Notes: generated from the letters alone by a model not told the origin. Shown: positions 42,665-51,517, counted from the stretch's first letter. The stretch is 64,000 nt of DNA from Propionicimonas sp020161015 (GCF_964266745.1 NZ_CAXWGX010000023.1:507457-571456); one strand, 5' to 3'. Made by a program: numbers and translations.

Positions 42665-43723
42665 ATGGTGTCTCTCTCCCTCTCACGGCGCGTCCTCTGG
42701 AGCGCAAGCCTCGCCCTCGCCGCGGGCCTGTCCCTCAGCGCCTGCACCGGCGCGGCCCCGACGGCCGCCCCGTCCGCTCCCGCGGCCACGACCAGCGCCG
42801 CGCCGGGTGACGGCAACAACGCCGCAGGCGAGAAGGTCGTCATCGGCTTCTCGGCCCCCGCCGCCGACCACGGCTGGATGGGTGCCATCACGAAGGCCGC
42901 GATCGCCGAGGCAGCCAAGTTCCCCGATGTGGAGCTGAAGGTCGCCGAGGGCACCAACGACGTGAACCTCCAGATCAGCCAGGTCGAGACCTTCATCAAC
43001 GACAAGGTCGACGCCATCGTGATCCTGCCCTACGACGGTGCCGCGCTCACCCCGGTGGCCCTCAAGGCGATGCAGGCCGGCATCCCGGTGATCAACGTCG
43101 ACCGCGAGTTCGACTCCCCGTTCGCCGCCCGCTCGACCATCCTCGGTGACAACTACGGCATGGGCATCTCCGCCGGCACCTACGTCTGCGAGAAGCTGGG
43201 CGACAAGAAGGACGCCGTCGTCGCCGAGATCGCCGGCATCGACAACCTCCCGCTGACCAAGGACCGCTCGGAGGGCTTCGCCAAGGCGCTGGCCGACTGC
43301 GGCCTGAAGGTCTCCAACCGGGTCGCCGCCGACTTCACGGTCCAGGGTGGCGAGCAGGCTGCCTCCAACCTGCTGCAGGCCGCCCCGAAGATCGACGCCA
43401 TCTGGAACCATGACGACGACCAGGGTGTCGGCGTGATGCAGGCCATCAAGAACTCCGGACGCAGCGAGTTCATCATGGTCGGCGGCGCCGGCTCGGCGAA
43501 CGTGATGCGCGACATCCAGGCCGACAGCTCCGTGGTGAAGGCCACCGTCGTCTACCCGTCGACCCAGGCCGCCGACGGCATCCGCCTGGCCCGCCTGCTG
43601 GTGCAGGGCAAGTCGCTGTCCGACCTGGTCGAGGTCGAGGTGCCCCGCAAGATCACCCTGTTCGCCCCCGTGGTCACCAAGGACAACGTCGACCGGTACC
43701 TGCCGACGGCCTTCGAGTCCTGA
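42665..43723 (+). CDS. Sugar ABC transporter substrate-binding lipoprotein
   Basis: A 352-aa periplasmic-type binding protein of the ribose/galactose (type 1) class. A signal peptide with lipobox LSAC places the lipid-modified Cys at residue 27, followed by an Ala/Pro/Thr-rich linker to about 53. The mature domain shows IGFSAPAADHGWMGAITKAA, INDKVDAIVILPYDGAAL and WNHDDDQGVGVMQAI, the family ligand-cleft regions. GAAAGGA precedes ATG 42665. It is followed by a very stable intercistronic stem-loop at 43731, which could keep its mRNA level above that of downstream genes. Confidence 0.92.
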   Translation: MVSLSLSRRVLWSASLALAAGLSLSACTGAAPTAAPSAPAATTSAAPGDGNNAAGEKVVIGFSAPAADHGWMGAITKAAIAEAAKFPDVELKVAEGTNDVNLQISQVETFINDKVDAIVILPYDGAALTPVALKAMQAGIPVINVDREFDSPFAARSTILGDNYGMGISAGTYVCEKLGDKKDAVVAEIAGIDNLPLTKDRSEGFAKALADCGLKVSNRVAADFTVQGGEQAASNLLQAAPKIDAIWNHDDDQGVGVMQAIKNSGRSEFIMVGGAGSANVMRDIQADSSVVKATVVYPSTQAADGIRLARLLVQGKSLSDLVEVEVPRKITLFAPVVTKDNVDRYLPTAFES

Positions 43724-43730
43724 CCGACGC

Positions 43731-43762
43731 CGTGCCGGGGCGTCCGCCAGCGCCCCGGCACG
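43731..43762 (+). terminator. Intercistronic stem-loop after the binding-protein gene
   Basis: CGTGCCGGGGCG (43731-43742) pairs perfectly with CGCCCCGGCACG (43751-43762) around an eight-base loop, seven bases after the binding-protein stop. No T-run follows and the operon continues, so it is more likely an attenuator or an mRNA-stabilising hairpin than a full terminator. Confidence 0.7.
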
Positions 43763-43785
43763 CACCCACTTCGAACGGAGATGTG

Positions 43786-44958
43786 ATGTCCGACAAACCC
43801 CGCCTCAACGTGGGCATGGTGGGCTACGCCTTCATGGGCAAGGCCCACTCGCAGGGCTGGTCGACCGCCCCCCGCTTCTTCGACCTCCCGCGCCGGATCG
43901 GGATGACGGCTCTCTGCGGACGCCACGCCGGGCGTACCGAGGAGGCGGCAGCACGGTTCGGCTGGGCATCGGTCGAGACCGACTGGCGCGCCCTGCTCGC
44001 CCGTGACGACATCGACCTGATCGACATCTGCACGCCGGGCGACTCGCACGCCGAGATCGCCATCGAGGCGCTGCGGGCCGGCAAGCACGTGCTGTGCGAG
44101 AAGCCCCTGGCCAACACGGTGGCCGAGGCGGAGGCGATGAACGCGGCGGCGGTCGAGGCAGCCGCCCACGGCGTGTTCGCCATGGTCGGGTTCACGAACC
44201 GTCGGGTTCCCGCGATCGCCCTGGCCAGGAAGCTGATCGCCGACGGTCGCCTGGGCACCGTCCGCCAGGTTCGCGCCGCGTACCAGCAGGACTGGATCGT
44301 CGACCCGGACGTGCCGCTGGCCTGGCGGCTCCAGAAGGACAAGGCGGGCTCCGGCTCGCTGGGCGACATCGGCGCGCACATCGCCGACCTCGCGCAGTTC
44401 CTGCTCGACGACCGCATCGTTGCGGCGTCGGGGACGCTGGAGACGTTCGTGAAGTCGCGTCCGATCCAGGCGGACGGTACCGGCCTGGCCGGCGCCCAGG
44501 CCGGAGAGGGCTTCGGCGAGGTGACCGTCGACGACGCTGCCTGGTTCCTGGGCCGGTTCGCCGGCGGGGCGATCGGGTCGTTCGAGGCCACGCGGTTCGC
44601 CACGGGCCGCAAGAACGCCCTGTCCATCGAGGTCAACGGCTCGGACGGTTCGCTGGTCTGGAACCTCGAGGAGCTGAACGTCCTGCACTACTACGACAAC
44701 CGGATCCCGGCCGTGGAGGCGGGGTTCCGCCGCATCCTCGCGACCGAGCCCGACACGCCCTACTACTCGGCCTGGTGGCCGGCCGGCCACATCATCGGCT
44801 GGGAGCACGGCTTCACCCACCAGGTGCGCGACCTGGTGACGGCGATCTCCGCGGGCGAGCAGCCCCGGGCGTCGTTCGCCGACGGCCTCCACGTCCAGAA
44901 GGTGCTGGACGCGGTGGAACGCTCGGCCGCCGGCAATGGCGCCTGGCTGGACGTCTGA
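43786..44958 (+). CDS. Gfo/Idh/MocA-family NAD(P)-dependent oxidoreductase (ThuB-like)
   Basis: A 390-aa sugar or cyclitol dehydrogenase. The Rossmann start VGMVGYAFMGKAHS carries the dinucleotide loop. The catalytic EKP is at 105-107 (VLCEKPLAN), and Asp194 and His198 (SLGDIGAHIADL) complete the usual Lys-Asp-His active site. The C-terminal beta-sheet domain is intact. GGAG before ATG 43786 gives the start. Members oxidise C3 of glycosides or inositols; pairing with ThuA on the other arm of the locus suggests a 3-keto intermediate. Confidence 0.9.
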   Translation: MSDKPRLNVGMVGYAFMGKAHSQGWSTAPRFFDLPRRIGMTALCGRHAGRTEEAAARFGWASVETDWRALLARDDIDLIDICTPGDSHAEIAIEALRAGKHVLCEKPLANTVAEAEAMNAAAVEAAAHGVFAMVGFTNRRVPAIALARKLIADGRLGTVRQVRAAYQQDWIVDPDVPLAWRLQKDKAGSGSLGDIGAHIADLAQFLLDDRIVAASGTLETFVKSRPIQADGTGLAGAQAGEGFGEVTVDDAAWFLGRFAGGAIGSFEATRFATGRKNALSIEVNGSDGSLVWNLEELNVLHYYDNRIPAVEAGFRRILATEPDTPYYSAWWPAGHIIGWEHGFTHQVRDLVTAISAGEQPRASFADGLHVQKVLDAVERSAAGNGAWLDV

Positions 44959-45000
44959 GCGCCGTCCCGCACCCCAACACGAACGAAAGGACCTTTCCCG

Positions 45001-45999
45001 ATGGCACGACCCGTAACGCTCTTCACCGGCCAGTGGGCCGACCTCCCCTTCGAGGAGGTCGCGAAGCTGGCGTCGGGGTGGGGGTTCGACGGACTGGAGA
45101 TCGCCTGCTGGGGCGACCACCTGGACGTCTGGCGCGGCGCGACCGACGACGACTACATCGCCGACCGCCTCGCGATCCTCGAGAAGTACAACCTCAAGGT
45201 GTTCACCATCTCGAACCACCTCAAGGGACAGGCCGTCTGCGACGACCCGATCGACCAGCGGCACCGTGGCATCGTCCCCGACATCGTCTGGGGCGACGGT
45301 GACCCGGAGGGCGTCCGGCAGCGGGCGGCCGAGGAGATGATGAACACGGCCCGGACCGCCCAGCGGCTGGGCGTGAAGACCGTCGTCGGGTTCACCGGCT
45401 CGTCGATCTGGAAGTACGTGGCGATGTTCCCGCCGGCCAGCGAGGAGCTGGTGGAGGCCGGCTGGGTGGACTTCAAGAAGCGCTGGGAACCGATCCTCGA
45501 CGTGTTCGCCGAGTGCGGCGTCCGCTTCGCCGCAGAGGTGCACCCCAGCGAGCTGGCGTACGACTACTGGACCACCCGGAAGATGCTCGAGACGATCGAC
45601 CGGCCGGAACTGGGGATCAACTGGGATCCCAGCCACATGGTCTGGCAGGACATCGACCCGGCGGGCTTCCTGGCCGACTTCCCCGACAGGATCTACCACG
45701 TCCACGCCAAGGACTCGAAGAAGAACCTCAACGGCCGCAACGGCCGGCTGAGCTCGCACCTGCCCTGGGCCGATCCGCGCCGCGGGTGGGACTTCGTGTC
45801 GGTGGGCCACGGTGACGTGCCGTGGGAGGCGTGCTTCCGGATGCTCAACCACATCGGCTACGCCGGGCCGATCTCGGTGGAGTGGGAGGACGCGGGCATG
45901 GACCGGCTGCGCGGAGCCCCCGAGGCGCTGGCGTTCGTCCGCTCGCAGCTGTGGGATGCCCCCGCCGCGGCGTTCGACGCCGCCTTCGCTGCGAAGTAG
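45001..45999 (+). CDS. Sugar phosphate isomerase/epimerase-type TIM barrel (AP endonuclease 2 superfamily)
   Basis: A 332-aa xylose-isomerase-like TIM barrel. Candidate metal ligands come from EVHPSELAYD, NWDPSHMVWQ, HVHAKD and the final VEWEDAG, the normal order of Glu, Asp/His, His and Glu for the superfamily. The acidic helix LEKYNLKVFTISNHLKGQ is typical of members found beside Gfo/Idh/MocA dehydrogenases. Relatives isomerise keto sugars or cleave 3-keto-glycosides; the exact reaction is not visible. AAAGGA precedes ATG 45001. It is the last gene before a strong terminator. Confidence 0.87.
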   Translation: MARPVTLFTGQWADLPFEEVAKLASGWGFDGLEIACWGDHLDVWRGATDDDYIADRLAILEKYNLKVFTISNHLKGQAVCDDPIDQRHRGIVPDIVWGDGDPEGVRQRAAEEMMNTARTAQRLGVKTVVGFTGSSIWKYVAMFPPASEELVEAGWVDFKKRWEPILDVFAECGVRFAAEVHPSELAYDYWTTRKMLETIDRPELGINWDPSHMVWQDIDPAGFLADFPDRIYHVHAKDSKKNLNGRNGRLSSHLPWADPRRGWDFVSVGHGDVPWEACFRMLNHIGYAGPISVEWEDAGMDRLRGAPEALAFVRSQLWDAPAAAFDAAFAAK

Positions 46000-46012
46000 C
46001 GGAGGAGCGAGA

Positions 46013-46054
46013 CAACACCCGGGGAGACGGTCGCCGAGTTCTCCCCGGGTGTTG
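46013..46054 (+). terminator. Terminator of the sugar ABC operon
   Basis: CAACACCCGGGGAG (46013-46026) and CTCCCCGGGTGTTG (46041-46054) form a perfect 14-bp stem with a 14-base loop, 13 bases after the stop codon at 45999. It is the strongest simple terminator in the window after the 52-bp palindrome. Confidence 0.82.
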
Positions 46055-46177
46055 CCGTGTCCGGCCGCCGTGGTTCCGAGCGCCGGGACGTGGGCGCCGC
46101 CGGGCTTTTGCCGCAATCCCGCGCGGGGTGTGCCGCGCAGGAGGATGCTGGGCGCAGGTGCACACCAGGGGAGAGTC

Positions 46178-48439
46178 ATGACCACCCCAACCCGGAGAAC
46201 GCTGGCACTGCTCGTCGCCCTCGCCCTGCTGGCGTCCGGCTGTTCGCCGCAGGCCTCCCCGTCGCCGTCGTCGCCGCCCGCCGCCCCGGTGTGGTCGGGC
46301 AGCCCGGGGGAGACCTCGCCCACCTGGTCGACCGGTCTCGACCCGGACTCGCAGTTCGGCCTCCACCTGCGCAAGGGCATCGATCCGGTCGTCCGGCCCG
46401 AGACCCGTGTGCTGTCGGCGTCCGACGCGTCGAGGATCACCGGGATCACCGTCCTCAACCCCGACGAGTGCCTCAGTGACGCCGATGCGCACCCGATGTG
46501 CAGCTACCGGCTCGAGTTCTCCGCGCTCCCTTCCGGTGTGGCCGTCGGGTCTGTGCTGAACAGTGGCGTGACGCCGTCCACGCCCAGCGGGCTGCTCGTG
46601 AAGGTCACGGGCATCAGCGGCACCACCGTCGAGGCCGTCCAGGCCACACTCCAGGACGCACTCGTGCAGGGCGAGTTCTGGATCGAGCGCACCTTCAGCC
46701 CCGACCAGCTCCGCGGCAAGCCCACCCTGGCCGAGGGCGTGACGCTCCTCCCGCCCGGGAAGAAGGGCAACCGTCGCCTGCTGCCGGACGCCCCGCGGGT
46801 GCCGGCCTTCGACCAGATCAGCCTGCCAGGCTCCCTCAGCATCGACGTCGAGCCCGCGGACGGGCTGCACGTGACGGGCACGATCGACTTCGGTGCCGGC
46901 TGCGGGCTGGACGGGGGAGTGAACGGCAGCGACATCGCCTGGGTCGAGGCGAGCTGCCACGCGTGGGAGTCGACCGGGCTGACGGTGAACGCCACCCAGA
47001 CGGGTGCCCGCAAGGCAGAGCGCTACTTCCTGGCCGACTTCCCGATGGCCGCCTTCCCGATCCCGATCGGGCCGGTGATCATCGTCGTCCTCGTGGACAT
47101 CATGATCACAGTCGACGTGGACGGGATCGTGCACGCGGACATGCACTACGGGGCCACCCAGACCGCGGAGGTCTACGGCTCGCTGCGCTTCAGCGTCACC
47201 GACGGCCTCGACCACGACGGCGGGGTGAAGGTGTCCGGGTCGAGCCAGAAGGCGGGGGTGAAGGCCGACGCCTCGGTGACCGTCCTGGGGCGGGCGGAGC
47301 TCCGGCTCTCCGCCTACGGGTGCCTCGGCTTCTCCGTGGGTGGGGACGCGAGCGTCACGCTCGCCGGCGGCCCGAACCAGAACCCCCGCTGGCGGATCTC
47401 CGGCAACGCCGGGATCTTCGTCAAGGTCTTCCTCGGGTTGTTCGGGGTCGCCGAGCTGAGCGCGTACATCGCCTACCACCTCAAGCAGCCGTTCGTGATC
47501 GACACCTACGCCAGCGCACCGCCGAAGATCACCGTGACCTGGCCGACGGAGGGCGCCGTGATCCGGGTGGGCGGCCTGCTGCCACCGAAGGTGGAGGCGA
47601 GCGCCCTGGACGACAAGGACGCACCGGTGCCCGTGACGTGGACCGACGAGACCGACCACGTCACCGTGACCGGCTCCCTGCAGACCCTGCCGTGGAAGGC
47701 CCTGGGGTCGCACACGATCACGGTCACCGCGACCGACTCCGCCGGGCTTTCCACCACGAAGACCCTGCACGTGACGGTGGCGCCGCCGACGCTCTCGGTC
47801 ACCCTCCAGGTGCGGACGATCGCCGGTGACCTGGTCAAGGGCCAGCCGACCTTCGCCGTAGGTGCGACCGCGCTCGTCGACGCCGTCATCACCGGGAGCG
47901 CGCTGCAGAACGCGCCCTGCTCGGCCCTCCAGTGGACGGCGACCGGTGGGACGGTCACCGGCGACGGCACCTGTCGTGCGCACCTGAAGCTGACCGCGAC
48001 GGGGACCGCGAGCGTCACCGCCACGATCACCGACTCCTACCAGACGACCGCTTCGGGCACCCGGACCCTCAGCGTGCGGGACGCGCCGTCGGTGGTGGCG
48101 CCCCAGTTCGAGGGCATCGACGTGACCGCGGGCGGCGTCCACGTGGCACCGGGCGGCTGGCTGCAGGGCCAGCAGCCCATCCGCCTCACGTTGACCTACC
48201 TCAACCGGGACGAGGCGAAGGTGACGCCCGCCTACGCGTGGAGCTACCAGCCCGGCAGCGGGGCGGTGACGACGATGCCCGGTGCGTCCGGCGAGCTGCT
48301 CACCTCGACGCGGGACTTCACCCCGCCCAGCCAGTGGGGCTACCACGCGACCTTCACGGTGACGGTGAGGAACAAGGCCACCAACGCGGTGCTGCTGACC
48401 CGGAGCTTCCTGGTGAACTGGCAGTCGAACCCGAAGTAG
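46178..48439 (+). CDS. Large secreted lipoprotein with Ig-like repeats, unknown function
   Basis: A 753-aa product with a clear lipoprotein signal (LLASGC, lipidated Cys22) and a Ser/Pro-rich linker. Residues about 60-420 are beta-rich with paired cysteines. A hydrophobic stretch near 290-312 (FPIPIGPVIIVVLVDIMITV) could be membrane-associated or a buried strand. From about 450, two or three Ig/PKD-like beta domains follow (VTWPTEGAVIRVGG, SHTITVTATDSAGLSTTKTL, TASVTATITDSYQTTAS). The last 117 residues are encoded again downstream at 51032. AGGGGAGAG before ATG 46178 gives the start. I do not recognise the family; a surface adhesin or binding role is only a guess. Confidence 0.7.
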   Translation: MTTPTRRTLALLVALALLASGCSPQASPSPSSPPAAPVWSGSPGETSPTWSTGLDPDSQFGLHLRKGIDPVVRPETRVLSASDASRITGITVLNPDECLSDADAHPMCSYRLEFSALPSGVAVGSVLNSGVTPSTPSGLLVKVTGISGTTVEAVQATLQDALVQGEFWIERTFSPDQLRGKPTLAEGVTLLPPGKKGNRRLLPDAPRVPAFDQISLPGSLSIDVEPADGLHVTGTIDFGAGCGLDGGVNGSDIAWVEASCHAWESTGLTVNATQTGARKAERYFLADFPMAAFPIPIGPVIIVVLVDIMITVDVDGIVHADMHYGATQTAEVYGSLRFSVTDGLDHDGGVKVSGSSQKAGVKADASVTVLGRAELRLSAYGCLGFSVGGDASVTLAGGPNQNPRWRISGNAGIFVKVFLGLFGVAELSAYIAYHLKQPFVIDTYASAPPKITVTWPTEGAVIRVGGLLPPKVEASALDDKDAPVPVTWTDETDHVTVTGSLQTLPWKALGSHTITVTATDSAGLSTTKTLHVTVAPPTLSVTLQVRTIAGDLVKGQPTFAVGATALVDAVITGSALQNAPCSALQWTATGGTVTGDGTCRAHLKLTATGTASVTATITDSYQTTASGTRTLSVRDAPSVVAPQFEGIDVTAGGVHVAPGGWLQGQQPIRLTLTYLNRDEAKVTPAYAWSYQPGSGAVTTMPGASGELLTSTRDFTPPSQWGYHATFTVTVRNKATNAVLLTRSFLVNWQSNPK
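48088..48439. repeat. 352-bp direct repeat, copy 1 (3' end of the lipoprotein gene)
   Basis: This segment, ending exactly at the TAG of the lipoprotein gene, recurs at 51032-51383 in the same orientation, 2,944 bases away. By eye the copies differ only at 48147-48148 (CA here, TC in copy 2), which changes Ala to Val. The near identity shows a recent duplication or ongoing conversion. Confidence 0.95.
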
Positions 48440-48442
48440 CGC

Positions 48443-49231
48443 TCAGTCCAGGACGGCCGACTCCTCAGAGCGCGGGGCCCGTCCCACCTGCAGGGTGAAG
48501 TACGCGAGTCCGACGGTGCTCACCGCCAGCAGCACGTAGAGCACCCCCGTCGGAGCGGCGGCGTCGTTGGGCAGCAGGGTCGGTGTCAGCGCCACCGCGA
48601 GGGTGGTCATCGTCGGCACGGCCACGCCAGTTGAGGCGACGCGCATCACCCCGCCCGCCGGCATCGGTGCCCGGCGCGGCCGGACGAACGCTGTCACGCC
48701 TGCCAGGAACTGGACTGCCGCGGTCGACCCCAGGACGAGCCACAGCACCCCCTGGTCGGCCTTGCAGAGTGAGCCCACATAGCGGGTGCCTTCCGCCAAG
48801 TAGAGCCAGACGACACACGGCGCGCCGATGCCCACCACGTGGCGGGTCCACCGATCGAGCGAGGGTGAGGCCCCGCAGACCAGCCGGTGCACGGCGAAGA
48901 GCAGGACGAGCGCCCCCGTGCCGAAGCCCGCGCCGGCGATGATCTGGTCGGTGGCGAGACGCGCGCTGCCTGCCGGTTCTCCGGCCATCAGGGCGTAGGC
49001 CAGCGCGGAGAGGATGAGCCCGATGAAGCTGGACGTCAGTAGTGCAACGGGAAGGTCCCGGTCGCCCGCACCGCGGACCGGGCCGCGCACAAGCCCGCTG
49101 GGCGCGTCCTGGCTGTCCTCACGAGGGTGCAGCGCCACAACGAAGATCAGCCCGGCTACCGCAAACCCGGCGAGGGTGCCGCACAGCTGGCACAGGAGTC
49201 CGGCGAATGCGGCGCTGTTGTAGGTGGACAT
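48443..49231 (-). CDS. Membrane protein, unknown function
   Basis: A 262-aa protein with about seven hydrophobic helices: an N-terminal helix at 10-30, a polar loop, then helices spread to residue 245. The N terminus MSTYNSAAFAGLLCQLCGTLAGFAVAGLIF (in parts) is a membrane-inserted start. I see no family motif. It converges on the lipoprotein gene with three bases between and lies inside the segment bounded by the 352-bp direct repeats, together with the DUF222/HNH gene. Confidence 0.6.
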   Translation of the reverse strand: MSTYNSAAFAGLLCQLCGTLAGFAVAGLIFVVALHPREDSQDAPSGLVRGPVRGAGDRDLPVALLTSSFIGLILSALAYALMAGEPAGSARLATDQIIAGAGFGTGALVLLFAVHRLVCGASPSLDRWTRHVVGIGAPCVVWLYLAEGTRYVGSLCKADQGVLWLVLGSTAAVQFLAGVTAFVRPRRAPMPAGGVMRVASTGVAVPTMTTLAVALTPTLLPNDAAAPTGVLYVLLAVSTVGLAYFTLQVGRAPRSEESAVLD

Positions 49232-49506
49232 CCCCGGTCACCTTCATCCGTCGGTCCCATCCTCCCACCGACGGAGCGACGGCGTTGGCCGAGCGCGAGC
49301 CAGCTGTGCGGTGAGTCGGGCGGAGGGGCCCCGCGCGGCACTCCGCATTCGTACCGGAAGACGGCGTCAGCATCTTGGCGAGGGCCATTGTGGCTTTTCC
49401 GCGATCGGCGCGAGGCTTTCGTGACAGCTTGTGACCTGCTCGCGCACGCGGAAGGATTTCCGCCGATTCCTGCCGCTGTTTGCCACACCAGCGCTGTCGG
49501 CCGATT
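49232..49506. other. Intergenic region with one short inverted repeat, no gene seen
   Basis: This 275-base gap between two minus-strand genes holds a hairpin TCCGTCGGT...ACCGACGGA (49247-49275) just upstream of the membrane-protein start, possibly an operator or the end of the DUF222 transcript. Nothing else convincing is present. Confidence 0.5.
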
Positions 49507-50853
49507 TCACTCCCGAATGGGGGTGAGGAAACGGGCGTGCACCCGTGGCCGCTGGGTCGGGTCGGCGCGCAGCGGCGGAACGATCTCCGCCCGGCCGTCG
49601 TCCCGCAGTCTCACCCGCCAGCGGTCCGCGGTCGGGTCGTGGCCGGGTTCGACGATGCCGTGGTGGTGCGCGCACACCAGGACGAGGTTTCCCAACGAGG
49701 TCGGACCGCCCGCCCACCACGGCCGCAGGTGGTGAGCGTGGCAGTCCTGCGGGGGCTTCTCGCAGCCGGGGAACACGCATCCGCCGTCCCGCAGCTCGAG
49801 TGCCGCCCTGATCGGGGCCGTGACGAGCCGTTGGGAGCGACCCACGTCGAGCACCTCCGACTGTCCGCCAAGTACCGCGGGCAACACGTCCGCATCACAG
49901 AGCAGCCGCCTCAGGACGCCGGCCGACAGCGGCTCCTGGCTGCCCACCAGGTGCCCGGCCAGCAATCCGGCGTCCGCGGCGGTCTTCGCCAGCGAGTCGT
50001 AGGAGAGGGTCACGACGACGCGGGGCCGGTCGCCGCCGTTGGCCGGGGCGAGTGACTCCTGGCAGTGGCGGTTCACCATCGTGACGAGCGCGTCTGCCCG
50101 GCGCATCGCCGGCGTGACCAGCTCGGACAGCGGGTCGCGGGCCTCGAGCGCGGCCCGCTTGTCTGCTGCCGCGTAAGCGTCGATGATCCGGATGAACGGC
50201 TCGGCGTCAGCCACCGGCAGGCTGCCACGAATCTGGACGTTGCCCTGCCCGTCGCCGACGAACTCGAGGTGGCGGCGGGCGCGGGCTGCCCGCTCCTGCC
50301 GTTCCAGCCGTGCGGCGGTGAGCGTGTCTGCGGTGTCCGGGTCGAGCACCTCAACAAGGTGGCTGGTGAGCCGGCGGAGCGCCGCCGCATCGTGAGTGGC
50401 GGCAAAGCCGACCATCAACTCCTGGCCCCGAACCACCGTGGTCGGGTCGAACTCCGTGGGCAGGTCGGCCAGCACGGAGGTGATCGCCTCGGCCTGGCCG
50501 GGCAGGAGAGCTCCTGCGGCGGCAGCCCGTCCGACGACCTCGAATCGCGCCAGCCCCTGCCCGGTCCTGACCAGCCGCCGCGCCTCGCGAGGAGTGAGCC
50601 GGGCAGCGTCCGCGAGCCAGGTCGTCGTCGACGTGCCGTACTCGTGCCAGGCCGCGTCGGACGCCTCGATGCGGGCGGCCAGCTGCTGCTGCCAGGCCTG
50701 GAGGCGGGCATCGAGCCGCAGGGCGTCCTTCAGGAGCGCGAGCTGCTCCGCGTCGGACGGCAGCCGCAGCCGGTCATCGGTGAGGGCGTCGAGAGCAGCA
50801 CCGGCGATGGCCAGCAATTGGCCATCGGTCAGCTCGTCGAACCCCTCTTTCAT
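49507..50853 (-). CDS. DUF222 / HNH endonuclease domain protein (13E12 repeat family type)
   Basis: A 448-aa protein with an N-terminal helical DUF222 domain (about 10-320; LTPREARRLVRTGQGLARFE is typical) and a C-terminal HNH nuclease domain. In the latter, CVFPGCEKPPQDCHAHHL supplies CxxxxC and the HH catalytic pair, and NLVLVCAHHHGIVE completes the zinc/HNH fold. Such proteins are multicopy in actinobacteria; the M. tuberculosis REP13E12 elements encode relatives and serve as prophage integration sites. It lies between the two 352-bp repeats, so it may have arrived with, or driven, that rearrangement. It starts at ATG 50853, facing away from two DnaA-box-like 9-mers. Confidence 0.88.
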   Translation of the reverse strand: MKEGFDELTDGQLLAIAGAALDALTDDRLRLPSDAEQLALLKDALRLDARLQAWQQQLAARIEASDAAWHEYGTSTTTWLADAARLTPREARRLVRTGQGLARFEVVGRAAAAGALLPGQAEAITSVLADLPTEFDPTTVVRGQELMVGFAATHDAAALRRLTSHLVEVLDPDTADTLTAARLERQERAARARRHLEFVGDGQGNVQIRGSLPVADAEPFIRIIDAYAAADKRAALEARDPLSELVTPAMRRADALVTMVNRHCQESLAPANGGDRPRVVVTLSYDSLAKTAADAGLLAGHLVGSQEPLSAGVLRRLLCDADVLPAVLGGQSEVLDVGRSQRLVTAPIRAALELRDGGCVFPGCEKPPQDCHAHHLRPWWAGGPTSLGNLVLVCAHHHGIVEPGHDPTADRWRVRLRDDGRAEIVPPLRADPTQRPRVHARFLTPIRE

Positions 50854-50932
50854 GACTCCACGCTAAACACCGCCACTGACACTTTTCCCCACTCGGGGCG
50901 CCCTTCTCCCATTCCTCAAAATACTCATACAG

Positions 50933-50970
50933 ATATCCACAGGAATCGGTTGGGGGGAGAGTTGTCCACA
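50933..50970. promoter_or_regulatory. Two DnaA-box-like 9-mers upstream of the DUF222/HNH gene
   Basis: ATATCCACA (50933-50941) and TTGTCCACA (50962-50970), in the same orientation, match or nearly match the actinobacterial DnaA box TTGTCCACA. They lie in an AT-richer patch (about 50880-50975) of the 664-base stretch 50854-51517 that has no intact gene. They could be a DnaA-regulated promoter, or chance. Confidence 0.35.
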
Positions 50971-51031
50971 ATGGGAGGGATGGCCCGGTTCCGAATCGGA
51001 CGTCCGAATGCGGCGGCGGTATTCCGTGACT

Positions 51032-51383
51032 GTCGGTGGTGGCGCCCCAGTTCGAGGGCATCGACGTGACCGCGGGCGGCGTCCACGTGGTCCCGGGCGG
51101 CTGGCTGCAGGGCCAGCAGCCCATCCGCCTCACGTTGACCTACCTCAACCGGGACGAGGCGAAGGTGACGCCCGCCTACGCGTGGAGCTACCAGCCCGGC
51201 AGCGGGGCGGTGACGACGATGCCCGGTGCGTCCGGCGAGCTGCTCACCTCGACGCGGGACTTCACCCCGCCCAGCCAGTGGGGCTACCACGCGACCTTCA
51301 CGGTGACGGTGAGGAACAAGGCCACCAACGCGGTGCTGCTGACCCGGAGCTTCCTGGTGAACTGGCAGTCGAACCCGAAGTAG
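51032..51383 (+). pseudogene. 352-bp direct repeat, copy 2 (truncated lipoprotein gene end)
   Basis: A same-orientation copy of 48088-48439 that keeps the reading frame for 117 residues (VAPQFEGIDVTAGGVHV to SFLVNWQSNPK) and the same TAG. It has no signal peptide and no ribosome binding site; a GTG at 51036 could start it, but nothing suggests expression. Identity starts at the G of GTCGGTGG and stops at the TAG; the flanks are unrelated. It reads toward the glycosyltransferase operon. Bases 51384-51517 hold only that operon's leader. Confidence 0.9.
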
Positions 51384-51517
51384 GCCCGACGTCGCCGGAC
51401 CCGGTGGGGGATCGCCGGCGGCGCCGCCGCCGACGTCAGCGGCGCACATGGCGAAAGTGCGTAATGCCCCCTCCTCCGGCACGGCGATACGCTGTCGCCA
51501 CCCCGGAGGCCGATGAC

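Noticed and set aside
45845..48346. 833-codon minus-strand open frame
   Set aside because: It is antisense to the lipoprotein gene, which has a signal peptide and a strong ribosome binding site.
51036..51383. Stand-alone 115-aa gene in repeat copy 2
   Set aside because: It is a copied gene end with no signal peptide and no ribosome binding site, so it is listed as a pseudogene fragment.
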